From JBKEDC01 sp047975205 (GTDB lineage Bacteria > Bacteroidota > Bacteroidia > Bacteroidales > Prolixibacteraceae): a DNA stretch of 64,000 bases. Below are positions 1-9,310 of the stretch, in pieces. A model generated the notes under the pieces. It was given only the letters and a program-made list of their open reading frames with translations, was not told the origin of the DNA and did no database searches. The DNA is taken from contig JBKEDC010000037.1 of NCBI GenBank assembly GCA_047975205.1, forward strand, positions 1-64,000, given 5' to 3'. Both the position numbers and the translations under genes were made by a program. The stretch's first letter is position 1, and each line of letters opens with the position of its first letter.

Positions 1-930
1 TGGTATAGCGAAGCATCAGGAGGAATGCCTATTGCTATCGGCGAAACAGTATCTACCGAAACACTCGGAACTGACACCGGCACTCCCGGAACTTATGATT
101 ACTATGTAACCTGTTGCGAAAGTGGTTGCAATAGAGATCTGATATCTGTTGTTGTAAACCCGGTTCCGAAACTTATAAGCGGACAAACCATTTGCTCGGG
201 TTCTAGTACAAACATCAGACCTGAAATCACCGATATCAATGAGAATCCGATTGATGAAACATTGTTTCCAATTGAATACAAATGGAAGGTATTAAACTCA
301 TCAGGTGTTACCGGAGCCACCCCTTCCGATTACTTCCAAACAGATATGAATCAAACCATAACCTTAGAAGACGGCGTGGCTTGTGGTGAAGCTAAATATG
401 AGTTGATAGCAAGAATCAACGGTGCATCTGGATGCGAAAGCAATCCCGAGCATATAACAATAAAGATTGTGAATGCCAATAATATAGATATGCTCGATGA
501 CGATAATTCTTGTGTTGAGCATATTCAAGCTGCCACATGGAATGAACTTTCTGAACCCGATGCTGACATTAGCGAGGAACGTCCGGAATATAAACGATAC
601 ACAGCAAAAGATAAGGAATTAGATTTTCCGTCGGATGTTTTCCCTTCAGATAATTGCTATGCTGATTTTACCGATGATTTACAATGGTGGATATGTGCTG
701 ATGATGCCCTGGAAACTCAAATCTATTCCGGAACAGGACAGCCTAGTAGCTCACTTGGTGAAAGCGATGAAATCAGATTGGAACTCGGAGAAGACAAGGC
801 AGCAGAGCGCACCTTCACCATTACTTACCAATTGAATATTCAATGTGGAAACGGATTAGTGGAACGGAGTAAGAAAATCACGATTAAGCCTCGTCCTCAG
901 ATTCAAAAAAGTAAGCTTGCAAGTTTTTAA
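1..930 (+). CDS. Ig-like repeat surface protein, 3' part (5' end outside window)
   Basis: The frame is open from base 1, so this is the C-terminal part of a longer protein; the ATG at 25 is internal. It reads as beta-rich extracellular repeats: about every 120-170 residues a Pro-rich linker (NPVPK, KPRPQ) is followed by a sequence with spaced cysteines (ICSGSS, VACGE, SGCES), as in large Bacteroidetes adhesin-like proteins built from Ig/PKD-like modules. Such proteins normally end in a type IX secretion sorting domain. This one stops just after KPRPQIQ, where a new repeat should begin, with a short KSKLASF tail and no sorting domain. It may be a truncated or frameshifted gene. Function (adhesion or surface display) is inferred from repeat style only. 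Confidence 0.6.
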   Translation, partial: WYSEASGGMPIAIGETVSTETLGTDTGTPGTYDYYVTCCESGCNRDLISVVVNPVPKLISGQTICSGSSTNIRPEITDINENPIDETLFPIEYKWKVLNSSGVTGATPSDYFQTDMNQTITLEDGVACGEAKYELIARINGASGCESNPEHITIKIVNANNIDMLDDDNSCVEHIQAATWNELSEPDADISEERPEYKRYTAKDKELDFPSDVFPSDNCYADFTDDLQWWICADDALETQIYSGTGQPSSSLGESDEIRLELGEDKAAERTFTITYQLNIQCGNGLVERSKKITIKPRPQIQKSKLASF

Positions 931-1459
931 ACTAAGAGATACATATTACTTCATCTTTATTAGAGAAGACTTTGGTAATTGGAACGGATAGACAGGTGTG
1001 TTTATACAATAATTTGGACCCGTTTTCTTCTTTTTTCGATAATTATGCAATTTATATAGAGTATAACTATGGATTTACAGTCCTATTCTCATTGTATAAA
1101 GTGTAAAAAATCATAAAACACATTTATTTCTATCAAAATATAGATGAGAAAATCTATTAAATTATTCATGCTTGCTTAAGAACAATATGACACAGCCTTT
1201 TTTATGTCTTTATTTGCATGAGTATAATATGACCGAATAGTCTCAATATCGACAGACAATATATTTAAACAGCTAAAAATAATTAAGATATACAACTAAT
1301 AAATTAAACAATATATATTATTCTATCTGATAAAATTTACAGTCTTACAATAAGTGTGAATTAACATAATACATTTATTTTAGTAACAAATAAAACAAGA
1401 ATGGCAGAATTTCCGACTGATAAGGAGTGCTAAAGATGTTATTAAATCGATGAAATAAG
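931..1459. other. Gene-free AT-rich stretch
   Basis: No convincing ORF, RNA gene or hairpin terminator was seen between the surface-protein stop and the Plug gene stop, which converge here. The sequence is strongly AT-rich with scattered stops in all frames. It could hold decayed sequence from the truncated upstream gene, but no recognisable remnant was found. Confidence 0.5.
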
Positions 1460-2776
1460 CTACCTGTTTTCGATACTGTCGAAGGCTTTAAAGCCCACTA
1501 GTTTATCATATCTGCCCGAGTTCAATTTTCGGTAGTAAACCATCACCTGATAATCATTTTCTGTTTCATAAGAAGTTCCTTCAATTACCGTTTCATCAGC
1601 TTTGGTATCTCCATCTTGCAGATAAACATACTGATAATTATAGTAGCCTTGCTTAAGCAATAAGGACAGCTCGTATTGCTTTGTTTGGTAGTTCCATTGC
1701 ATGGCGTAATTATCTTTCAATTCCTGATTGGTAAGCTCTCCAAACACATACACTTTACCCCCAAGCAACTGACCGGGCAGCTTCAAAGTGAAATGAACAA
1801 AAGCATAATCACACTCGGTATCAAAATCTTGCACTTCCTTATCCTGACTTTCTACGCGATACAAACCATTCATTTCCTCATAATAGAAGTATTTCTTATT
1901 CGAACGAGGTTCATCTCTATTAAGTGTTATATGCTGAAACCCGTCATATTTACGCATGGCAGCTATTCCCTCTCCGGTATATCTCCATGAGCGTAAATCG
2001 AAGTATCTAAACTCATTACCTCCGGGGAAAACATTCTCTTTATCATAATTATAGTCTAATATCTTATTCTGAAAATAACGAGGCTTGAGTTTTCTCACTG
2101 CCGAGTCCCACCGGCGATTCTTCAGGAGTACCACCTTAACCTCTTGATTAGGGTCATTCAATTGAAAACCGGAGAAATCTACTTTAAAATCTACTTCTTG
2201 GTTATCTCCATGATAAGCATCAAAAGTAGCAGGTTTCACTCTGCCTGAAATATTGACGCTCGATTCCAACACATAGAACCGCTGCGTGAGCACCACATTC
2301 TTTCTGTTGGAACCTTCATATATTATTAAGATATAATTTCCCGAATAGCGGAAGTTTAAATTATCATTAGGTAATTCCAATAAATAATTCGTGTATTCTA
2401 CTTGCGTATTGAAGCTTAGTGCAAAATCATTAACCGGATTATCGAAGAAGCCATCTAAATATTCGCTTTGCATGAGATAAGATTCATTCCAATCAGCATC
2501 GCAATGCAGCACGGTATAGTTATAATCCGACTGCTCGTTATTCAATTCATCAAATTTCAGTGTAAGGTATTCATCAGTGCCCAATTGAATTACAGGTAAA
2601 GTTAAGGGGTCGTTGCCCGAATATAATTGTACTGATTTTATACCTTGCTTGAATACTTGGTTATTATAATAATTTCCGGCTGTTGTGTTCGAACTCGCAT
2701 TTAATGTAAACATAACGCAGCAACAGCAAATGAAAACAAATCTGCAAGACTTATTAGAGAAGTATAAATTACTCAT
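1460..2776 (-). CDS. T9SS Plug protein (DUF5103)
   Basis: Matches the DUF5103 family, the periplasmic Plug protein that closes the periplasmic side of the SprA translocon of the type IX secretion system. The 438-residue form starts at the ATG whose complement is 2774-2776; an upstream ATG (2827) would put 17 extra residues before the signal peptide, so the internal start is preferred. The N-terminus has a hydrophobic Cys-rich stretch (FVFICCCCVMFTLNA) that reads as a signal peptide, followed by family features: LYSGNDPLTLPVIQLG, YNYTVLHCDADW, an FRYFDLRSW-type segment and a YNYQYVYL region near the C-terminus. It is divergent from nqrA. Its partner sprA lies 8.4 kb away in this window. Family assignment is confident; its role here follows from work on other Bacteroidetes. 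Confidence 0.85.
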   Translation of the reverse strand: MSNLYFSNKSCRFVFICCCCVMFTLNASSNTTAGNYYNNQVFKQGIKSVQLYSGNDPLTLPVIQLGTDEYLTLKFDELNNEQSDYNYTVLHCDADWNESYLMQSEYLDGFFDNPVNDFALSFNTQVEYTNYLLELPNDNLNFRYSGNYILIIYEGSNRKNVVLTQRFYVLESSVNISGRVKPATFDAYHGDNQEVDFKVDFSGFQLNDPNQEVKVVLLKNRRWDSAVRKLKPRYFQNKILDYNYDKENVFPGGNEFRYFDLRSWRYTGEGIAAMRKYDGFQHITLNRDEPRSNKKYFYYEEMNGLYRVESQDKEVQDFDTECDYAFVHFTLKLPGQLLGGKVYVFGELTNQELKDNYAMQWNYQTKQYELSLLLKQGYYNYQYVYLQDGDTKADETVIEGTSYETENDYQVMVYYRKLNSGRYDKLVGFKAFDSIENR

Positions 2777-2875
2777 AATTAAACGGTTTAGCAAAATGTA
2801 AAAATAGTGAAAATTTAACGATTTCAAATAGTATCGGAATAATAGCTTATAAAGTGCTCAATTACAGTTTATTCA

Positions 2876-2906
2876 TTGCAAAAGTTGTTGATAATCATTA
2901 CCTTTG
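2876..2906 (+). promoter_or_regulatory. Promoter of nqr operon
   Basis: TTG at 2876-2878, 20 bases of spacer, then TACCTTTG at 2899-2906: a full match to the Bacteroidetes -33/-7 promoter (TTG-N19/20-TAnnTTTG). The start of transcription would fall near 2913, giving a leader of about 30 bases before nqrA. Confidence 0.7.
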
Positions 2907-2945
2907 TTGCAAAATATTTTTATACTAACACAATAAGGGATTACA

Positions 2946-4295
2946 ATGTCTAAGCAGTACAAATTAAAGCGCGGATTGGATATTAAGATTGCGGGTTCGG
3001 CCACCACAGCCATTGAGCCTGCACCTGAATCTAAAATCGTTGCGCTGAAGCCTACAGACTTTGCAGGTCTGACACCAAAGCTTTGTGTAAAAGCTGAAGC
3101 TCAGGTAAAGGCCGGTGATGTCCTATTTTTCGACAAATACAATCCTGAAATTTTATTCACTTCGCCTGTTAGCGGTACGGTTAAAGAAATCGTACGCGGT
3201 GAACGACGTAAAGTTTTAGAGATTATCGTTGAAGCAGACGGAAAAAATGAAAAAGTTTCGTTTGAAAAGGTCAACCTTGCAAATCTTAAGCGTGAGCAAG
3301 CGGTTGAGCTTCTTTTAAAATCGGGATTATGGCCTTTTATTAAGCAACGTCCTTACGGTTGTTTGGCTAACCCTAAAGATACGCCTAAAAGCATCTTTAT
3401 TTCCGGTTTCGATTCCAATCCTTTGGGAACTGATTATGAGTTTATCTTCCACGAAGAAGTTGAATCAATCCAATTGGCTATTGATGCCTTAGGCACATTA
3501 ACCAACGGTAAAGTATTTTTCGGTCTTCCGGCTAAAACGTCAAGTATTTTCCAATCTTTGAAAAATGTAGAGCTAAACACTTTCGGCGGGCCTCATCCTG
3601 CAGGCAATGTCGGAATCCATATTCACCATATCAGTCCAATCAATAAAGGTGATAAAATATGGACGATTTCGGTTCAAGCTTTGGTTTACTTCGGGCGTTT
3701 GCTTGCTCATGGCGAATTAGACATGACGAAGACTATTGCTTTAGCAGGTTCTGAAGTAAGTTCACCTAAGTATTACCGCACAGTTCACGGGGCAAACATT
3801 GCTCCTCTAATTGAAGGTAAAACAAAAGGCGAAACAAACGAACGTATTATCAGCGGAACAATCCTAACCGGCACACAAGTTACTGCCGGTGGTTTCCTTG
3901 GTTTCTTCGACCAAGAAATTTGTGTTATTCCTGAAGGAGATGAATATGAGCTTATGGGCTGGGCAACTCCCGGCTTCGGCAAATATTCTGCATCGCGCAC
4001 TTTCGTTGACAAACTAATGCCTAAGAAAGCATATAATTTGAATGCCAATCTACACGGCGGTGAACGTGCATTTGTGGTAAGCGGTCAGTATGAAAAACTT
4101 CTTCCTATGGATATTCTTCCTGTTTATCTGTTGAAAGCCATATTGGCTAACGATCTCGATAAAATGGAACAATTAGGCTTGTATGAAGTTATTGAAGAAG
4201 ACTTAGCTCTTTGTGAATATGCTTGTACATCGAAAATCAAAGTACAAGATGTTCTTCGTCAGGGTATCGATAGTATGATTAAAGAGTTAGGTTAA
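2946..4295 (+). CDS. nqrA: Na+-translocating NADH:quinone reductase subunit A
   Basis: Subunit A of the Na+-NQR complex, which oxidises NADH, reduces quinone and pumps Na+ across the inner membrane. NqrA is the cytoplasmic subunit at the quinone site. The 449 residues match the family length. Visible marks are an N-terminal LKRGLDIKIAG start, a biotinyl-like segment (SPVSGTVKEI, residues 73-82), RPYGCLANP (135-143) and the conserved GGPHPAGNVGIHIHH block (about 214-228). It is the first gene of a complete nqrABCDEF operon and lies 40 bases after a strong -7 box. nqrB follows after 30 bases. Confidence 0.97.
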   Translation: MSKQYKLKRGLDIKIAGSATTAIEPAPESKIVALKPTDFAGLTPKLCVKAEAQVKAGDVLFFDKYNPEILFTSPVSGTVKEIVRGERRKVLEIIVEADGKNEKVSFEKVNLANLKREQAVELLLKSGLWPFIKQRPYGCLANPKDTPKSIFISGFDSNPLGTDYEFIFHEEVESIQLAIDALGTLTNGKVFFGLPAKTSSIFQSLKNVELNTFGGPHPAGNVGIHIHHISPINKGDKIWTISVQALVYFGRLLAHGELDMTKTIALAGSEVSSPKYYRTVHGANIAPLIEGKTKGETNERIISGTILTGTQVTAGGFLGFFDQEICVIPEGDEYELMGWATPGFGKYSASRTFVDKLMPKKAYNLNANLHGGERAFVVSGQYEKLLPMDILPVYLLKAILANDLDKMEQLGLYEVIEEDLALCEYACTSKIKVQDVLRQGIDSMIKELG

Positions 4296-4325
4296 TTAAA
4301 CGTATTGCGATAAAATAAATAGTAA

Positions 4326-5495
4326 ATGAAAGCAATAAAGAATTTTTTCGAAAAGACTGAGCCTTATGTGAAAGAAGGTGCCAAATATCATTGGCTTCGC
4401 TCTACTCACGATGCGCTTTTTACATTGTTCTTTGTTCAGAAGAATACTTCTAAATCAGGAACTCATATTCACGATTACATTGACTTGAAAAGAACGATGG
4501 CAGTTGTAATTGTGGCTTTGCTTCCTGCATTGTTATTTGGTATGTACAATGTGGGTTATCAACACTTCGGTGCTCTCGGAGCACTTCAAACAACCGGATT
4601 TTGGGAACTATTTTTCTTCGGATTCCTGAAAGTACTTCCTGTTATCATTGTTTCTTATGTTGTTGGGTTGGGCATTGAATTCATGTTTGCTCAAATTAAA
4701 GGACATGAGGTTGAAGAGGGTTTCCTCGTAACAGGTATGCTTATTCCTTTAATTATGCCTATCAATACACCACTCTGGATGATTGCTGTTGCTGTTGCAT
4801 TTTCAGTAGTTTTTTGTAAAGAAGTATTTGGCGGTACGGGCATGAACATTTGGAATCCTGCTTTAGTAGCACGTGCATTCCTTTTCTTTGCCTATCCGAG
4901 CCAAATGTCGGGCGATTCCGTTTGGATTGCTCACGATGGCGTAACTAAAGCTGTTGACGGTTTTACAGGTGCAACACCAATGGCATTGGCAGCTGCCGGG
5001 AAAATCGATCCTTCGGCATTCGATACTTGCAAAGCATTTATCGGTTTAATTCCGGGATCTGTTGGTGAAACTTCAACATTAGCTATACTTATCGGTGCTG
5101 CTATTTTATTAATTACCGGTATCGGCAGTTGGCGAATCATGCTAGCCACCGTGTTGGGGGCTGCGTTCATGGGCATTACGCTAAACTTATGTGCAGGCGA
5201 CAATATTTATATGCAATTGCCTTGGTATGATCATTTTGTTATCGGTGGTTTTGCATTCGGAGCCGTGTTTATGGCAACCGACCCTGTAAGTGCTTCACAA
5301 ACTGATACGGGGAAATGGATTTACGGTTTCTTAATCGGATCGTTAGCCATTCTAATCCGTGTGGTTAACCCTGCTTACCCTGAAGGCATGATGCTTGCCA
5401 TCTTATTAATGAACACTTTCGCTCCATTAATCGACCATTATGTTGTTGAATCAAACATCAGACGTCGATTGAAACGAGCAAAAGCAAGCCTATAA
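4326..5495 (+). CDS. nqrB: Na+-translocating NADH:quinone reductase subunit B
   Basis: Membrane subunit B of Na+-NQR, one of the two subunits with covalently bound FMN (phosphoester to Thr) and, in studied complexes, part of the Na+ channel. 389 residues with many hydrophobic helices, e.g. around 58-75, 101-120, 135-165, 245-290 and 340-375. The FMN attachment motif is seen as GFTGATP with the acceptor at Thr217. Conserved GGTGMNIWNPALVARAF and FMATDPVSASQT segments support the call. It sits between nqrA and nqrC, with 19 bases to nqrC. Confidence 0.97.
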   Translation: MKAIKNFFEKTEPYVKEGAKYHWLRSTHDALFTLFFVQKNTSKSGTHIHDYIDLKRTMAVVIVALLPALLFGMYNVGYQHFGALGALQTTGFWELFFFGFLKVLPVIIVSYVVGLGIEFMFAQIKGHEVEEGFLVTGMLIPLIMPINTPLWMIAVAVAFSVVFCKEVFGGTGMNIWNPALVARAFLFFAYPSQMSGDSVWIAHDGVTKAVDGFTGATPMALAAAGKIDPSAFDTCKAFIGLIPGSVGETSTLAILIGAAILLITGIGSWRIMLATVLGAAFMGITLNLCAGDNIYMQLPWYDHFVIGGFAFGAVFMATDPVSASQTDTGKWIYGFLIGSLAILIRVVNPAYPEGMMLAILLMNTFAPLIDHYVVESNIRRRLKRAKASL

Positions 5496-5514
5496 TCATC
5501 AAAGACAAAAAGAA

Positions 5515-6246
5515 ATGGATAGAAATAGTAATTCATATACGTTTATCTATGCTACAGTGATGGTTATCGTTGTGGCTGCGGTTCTGTCGTTTGCTGCTAC
5601 AAACTTAAAGAAAGCGCAACAACAGAACATTAAAATTGAAAAGATGCAAAACATCTTGGCATCGGTAAATATTGCAGCCGATGCAAAACAGGCTGAAGAC
5701 ACCTATAATAACACCGTTAAAGATTCATATATTGTGAATTCTAAAGGTGAAAAAGTAGATGGCAAAGCATTTAATGTAGATATGGCTGCCGAATATAAGA
5801 AACCGGTGGATCAACGTAAGTTACCTGTTTTTGAATGCGAAATTGACGGACAGAAAAAATATATCTTACCACTTTACGGTGCCGGTCTTTGGGGTCCGAT
5901 TTGGGGATATATTTCATTGAATGAAGATGCAACCACAGTTTATGGTGCAAACTTTGCTCACCAAGGAGAAACTCCCGGGTTAGGTGCTGAGATTGCAACG
6001 AAAGGCTTCCAAGTTCAGTTCCAAGGTAAAACCATCTTCGACGGTAGTAAAATGACTTCCATCTTTGTGGCGAAATCAAATGAGAAACCTGCAGATATGT
6101 CGCACGCTGTTGATGCCATTTCAGGTGGTACTATCACCTCTAAAGGTTTACAAAGAATGCTTCTTCAAGATCTTACCGCTTACGAGGCATTTTTAAATAC
6201 TAAAAATAAGCATTCAACCAGAAAAACGTATAAAAATGAGCAATAA
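5515..6246 (+). CDS. nqrC: Na+-translocating NADH:quinone reductase subunit C
   Basis: Subunit C, a periplasm-facing FMN protein anchored by one N-terminal helix (residues about 9-29). The FMN-binding domain carries PGLGAEI (154-160) and the attachment motif SGGTIT with the acceptor Thr206; the usual motif is S(T)GAT, so the third position is Gly instead of Ala. The 243 residues are typical. The last 11 bases overlap nqrD, which suggests translational coupling. The basic, hydrophilic tail after the motif (about residues 222-243) is slightly extended. Confidence 0.96.
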   Translation: MDRNSNSYTFIYATVMVIVVAAVLSFAATNLKKAQQQNIKIEKMQNILASVNIAADAKQAEDTYNNTVKDSYIVNSKGEKVDGKAFNVDMAAEYKKPVDQRKLPVFECEIDGQKKYILPLYGAGLWGPIWGYISLNEDATTVYGANFAHQGETPGLGAEIATKGFQVQFQGKTIFDGSKMTSIFVAKSNEKPADMSHAVDAISGGTITSKGLQRMLLQDLTAYEAFLNTKNKHSTRKTYKNEQ

Positions 6247-6886
6247 AGAATCATTATTTTCAAAGAAAAATATGGGTTTGTTGAGTGCTCCATTCAATCA
6301 GAATAACCCTATTACCGTTCAGGTGTTAGGTATTTGTTCTGCATTGGCTGTAACTGCTCAATTAAAACCTGCCATTGTTATGGCGATATCGGTTACTGTT
6401 GTTTGTGCTTTCTCTAACGTAATTATTTCGTTATTGCGCAACACTATTCCGAACCGAATCAGAATTATTGTGCAACTTGTTGTAGTTGCCGCTTTAGTAA
6501 TTTTAGTTGATCAGGTGCTTAAAGCCTTCGTTTACGATGTAAGCAAACAGCTTTCTGTGTTCATCGGACTGATTATTACAAACTGTATCTTGATGGGGCG
6601 ATTGGAAGCCTTTGCATTAGGTAACAAACCTTGGCCATCGTTGCTTGATGGTATCGGCAATGGTTTGGGTTATGGCTTCATCTTGGTCATTGTAGCTTTC
6701 TTCCGCGAGCTTCTAGGTTCGGGTTCTTTATTTGGTTTCCAAATAATTCCTGACAGTTGGTATGTTGCCAACGGCGGATTCTACATGAACAACGGAATGA
6801 TGATTTTACCTCCAATGGCATTGATTACGGTGGGTGTGATCATTTGGGTGCACCGCAGTCGTAACAAATCATTGATTGAAGACTAA
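6236..6886 (+). CDS. nqrD: Na+-translocating NADH:quinone reductase subunit D
   Basis: Integral membrane subunit D, homologous to NqrE and to RnfA/RnfE. Its 216 residues have about six helices and the family landmarks NPITVQVLGICSALAVT, LIITNCILMGRLEAFA and DGIGNGLGYGF. The conserved Cys residues within the membrane (in GICSA and TNCIL) are those proposed to bind an iron centre between NqrD and NqrE. The start overlaps the nqrC end by 11 bases; nqrE follows after 24 bases. Confidence 0.97.
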   Translation: MSNKESLFSKKNMGLLSAPFNQNNPITVQVLGICSALAVTAQLKPAIVMAISVTVVCAFSNVIISLLRNTIPNRIRIIVQLVVVAALVILVDQVLKAFVYDVSKQLSVFIGLIITNCILMGRLEAFALGNKPWPSLLDGIGNGLGYGFILVIVAFFRELLGSGSLFGFQIIPDSWYVANGGFYMNNGMMILPPMALITVGVIIWVHRSRNKSLIED

Positions 6887-6910
6887 TTAAGAACACAATA
6901 GAAAAACAAA

Positions 6911-7528
6911 ATGGAAAATTATTTGAATATATTCATCAAGTCGATTTTCATTGACAATATGGTGTTCGCATACTTCTTGGGTATGTGTTCTTACTTGGCC
7001 GTATCGAAATCAGTGAAGACAGCAACCGGTTTGGGCGCGGCAGTGGTTTTTGTTTTGGCAATTACCCTTCCCGTAAACTACTTGTTTGAAAACTATATCC
7101 TTCGCGAAGGAGCATTGGCGTGGTTAAGTCCTAAATTTGCCGATGTTGATTTAAGCTTCTTAAGCTATATTTTATTCATCGCCGTAATTGCATCGATGGT
7201 GCAATTGGTAGAAATGATTGTAGAGAAGTTCTCTCCCGAACTTTACTCTCAGCTAGGTATTTTCTTACCTCTTATTGCGGTGAACTGTGCTATTTTAGGA
7301 GGTTCTCTTTTCATGCAACAGAAATCATTTGCCAACATTGGTGAAGCTACCGTTTACGGAGTTGGTTCCGGTTTAGGCTGGTTCTTGGCAATTGTTAGTA
7401 TTGCTGCTATTCGCGAAAAAATTAAATACTCTAACATCCCTGCTCCACTTCGCGGCTTAGGTATAACCTTTATCATTACCGGTTTAATGGGTATTGCGTT
7501 TATGGGTTTCATGGGTATAAAACTATAG
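6911..7528 (+). CDS. nqrE: Na+-translocating NADH:quinone reductase subunit E
   Basis: Integral membrane subunit E, 205 residues, six helices in inverted topology relative to NqrD. It shows the conserved blocks FIKSIFIDNMVFAYFLGMC and LIAVNCAILGGSLFM, both with the intramembrane Cys that pair with NqrD around the iron centre, then EATVYGVGSGLGW. The nqrF start follows after 6 bases. Confidence 0.97.
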   Translation: MENYLNIFIKSIFIDNMVFAYFLGMCSYLAVSKSVKTATGLGAAVVFVLAITLPVNYLFENYILREGALAWLSPKFADVDLSFLSYILFIAVIASMVQLVEMIVEKFSPELYSQLGIFLPLIAVNCAILGGSLFMQQKSFANIGEATVYGVGSGLGWFLAIVSIAAIREKIKYSNIPAPLRGLGITFIITGLMGIAFMGFMGIKL

Positions 7529-7534
7529 TACGAT

Positions 7535-8875
7535 ATGGATTTAATGACAATATTAGCTGCAACGGCAGCATCGACTCCGTCAACAACAATAATCTTAATC
7601 AGTGTGGTTATTTGTGTAATCACCATCATTTTACTGGTGTCTATCTTACTTTTCGTGAAAGCTAAGCTTACACCAAGCGGTTCGGTTAAGGTTAATATTA
7701 ACGGAGAAAAAGAGGTAGAAACCGAACAAGGAGCTACCCTACTTTCAACATTAGGAAATAATGGAATTTTTCTTCCATCAGCTTGTGGTGGTGGTGGTAC
7801 TTGTGGTATGTGTCGTTGTCAAGTGATAGAAGGCGGCGGTTCTATTTTACCCACTGAAACAGGCTTCTTCTCTAGAAAAGAACAAAACGACAACTGGCGT
7901 TTAGGCTGTCAAGTGAAAATAAAAGAAGATTTGAAAGTTAAGATTCCGGAAGAAATCTTCGGTATCAAAAAATGGGAAGCTAAGGTAGTTCGCAACTACA
8001 ATGTGGCATCTTTTATTAAAGAATTCGTGGTTGAAATTCCGGAAGATATGGACTACAAAGCCGGTGGTTACATTCAGATTGAAATTCCGGAATGCGAAGT
8101 GAACTACGCTGACATCGACATCACAGCTCACCCGACTGACCACCCTGAAGATCCTATGAAATTCAAACAAGAATGGGATAAGTTCGGACTTTGGGATTTG
8201 AAAATGAAAAATCCGGAAGCAGCAGACAGAGCGTATTCTATGGCCTCTTATCCTGCTGAAGGACGAGAAATCATGTTGAACGTTCGTGTAGCTACTCCGC
8301 CTTGGGATAGAAACAAAAACGGATGGATGGATGTAAACCCCGGCGTTGCTTCTTCTTACATCTTTTCTCGTAAACCCGGCGATACGGTAACTATCTCGGG
8401 TCCTTACGGAGAATTCTTCATCAACGATTCAGATGCAGAGATGCTTTATGTTGGTGGTGGTGCCGGTATGGCTCCGATGCGTTCTCATCTCTATGAGCTT
8501 TTCCGCACTATGGAAACAGGTCGGAAGGTTACTTATTGGTATGGTGGTCGCTCTAAACGCGAATTATTCTATGTTCACTATTTCCGTGAGCTAGAGAAAA
8601 AGTTCCCGAATTTCAAATTTTATATCGTACTTTCAGAACCTCTTCCGGAAGATAATTGGAAAGTGAAAAAAGACATCCATGATGAAGAAGGCGACGGATT
8701 CGTAGGGTTCGTGCATCAAGCAGTAATGAAAGAATACTTAGATAAACACGATACTCCCGAGGATATTGAATTCTACTTCTGTGGACCTCCAATGATGAAC
8801 AAGGCTGTTGTGCAAATGTGCCATGATTATGGTGTGCCCGACGAAAATGTTCGTTTTGATGACTTTGGCGGTTAA
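7535..8875 (+). CDS. nqrF: Na+-translocating NADH:quinone reductase subunit F (NADH entry)
   Basis: Subunit F takes electrons from NADH through FAD and a 2Fe-2S cluster. The 446 residues show an N-terminal membrane anchor (about 18-41), a ferredoxin domain with cluster cysteines C84, C90, C93 and C125, the FAD-binding RAYSMASYP (232-240), the NAD-binding GGGAGMAPMR (307-316) and a C-terminal YFCGPPMM and DDFGG end. All expected ligands are present. It is the last gene of the operon; a strong intrinsic terminator starts 19 bases after the stop codon. Confidence 0.98.
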   Translation: MDLMTILAATAASTPSTTIILISVVICVITIILLVSILLFVKAKLTPSGSVKVNINGEKEVETEQGATLLSTLGNNGIFLPSACGGGGTCGMCRCQVIEGGGSILPTETGFFSRKEQNDNWRLGCQVKIKEDLKVKIPEEIFGIKKWEAKVVRNYNVASFIKEFVVEIPEDMDYKAGGYIQIEIPECEVNYADIDITAHPTDHPEDPMKFKQEWDKFGLWDLKMKNPEAADRAYSMASYPAEGREIMLNVRVATPPWDRNKNGWMDVNPGVASSYIFSRKPGDTVTISGPYGEFFINDSDAEMLYVGGGAGMAPMRSHLYELFRTMETGRKVTYWYGGRSKRELFYVHYFRELEKKFPNFKFYIVLSEPLPEDNWKVKKDIHDEEGDGFVGFVHQAVMKEYLDKHDTPEDIEFYFCGPPMMNKAVVQMCHDYGVPDENVRFDDFGG

Positions 8876-8894
8876 TCAAAATACAATAGAAAAA

Positions 8895-8928
8895 AATCCC
8901 CATTTGAAAATTCAAGTGGGGATTTTTT
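8895..8928 (+). terminator. Rho-independent terminator of nqr operon
   Basis: Inverted repeat 8895-8908 / 8911-8924 (14 pairs with one G-U, core CCCC/GGGG) followed by a T run to 8928. Confidence 0.9.
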
Positions 8929-9310
8929 ATTTCTCATCTAATTCCAATACCTAATATCTTCTAAGATTTAATTCTTGGCAATCCAACTAATCTAGAAATA
9001 AGAACTTATTGAGAAAGTGGCATGTGTATCTAATCGGTAATCTATCTCAATAATAATCATGACATTAAAAATTAATGACTAATATAAAATGATCCAATTA
9101 ATTAGGCGCATATATAAATTTCCAATTAAACTAATTTATCAAAAAGACAGAAACCAATGCTGAATAGCGTAATGTAAGATTAAAATAAAAGCTAAATTCA
9201 TTACATTATTACTAAAATACTATTGATTACCAAGAAAATTGCTCGATCATACATCAATATTAAAACAAATAGACTACTTTTATCGATCAAAACAACTAAA
9301 TACAAATAAT
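8929..9310. other. Gene-free region upstream of asnB
   Basis: AT-rich, with no ORF or RNA gene recognised. TACTTTTA at 9275-9282, about 30 bases before the asnB ATG, resembles a -7 box (last base A instead of G), but no matching TTG lies 19-20 bases upstream, so it is only a weak promoter candidate. No riboswitch fold was recognised. Confidence 0.4.

Noticed and set aside
9239..9310. Upstream in-frame start for asnB
   Set aside because: Cys must be residue 2 of the mature enzyme, which fits only the ATG at 9311.
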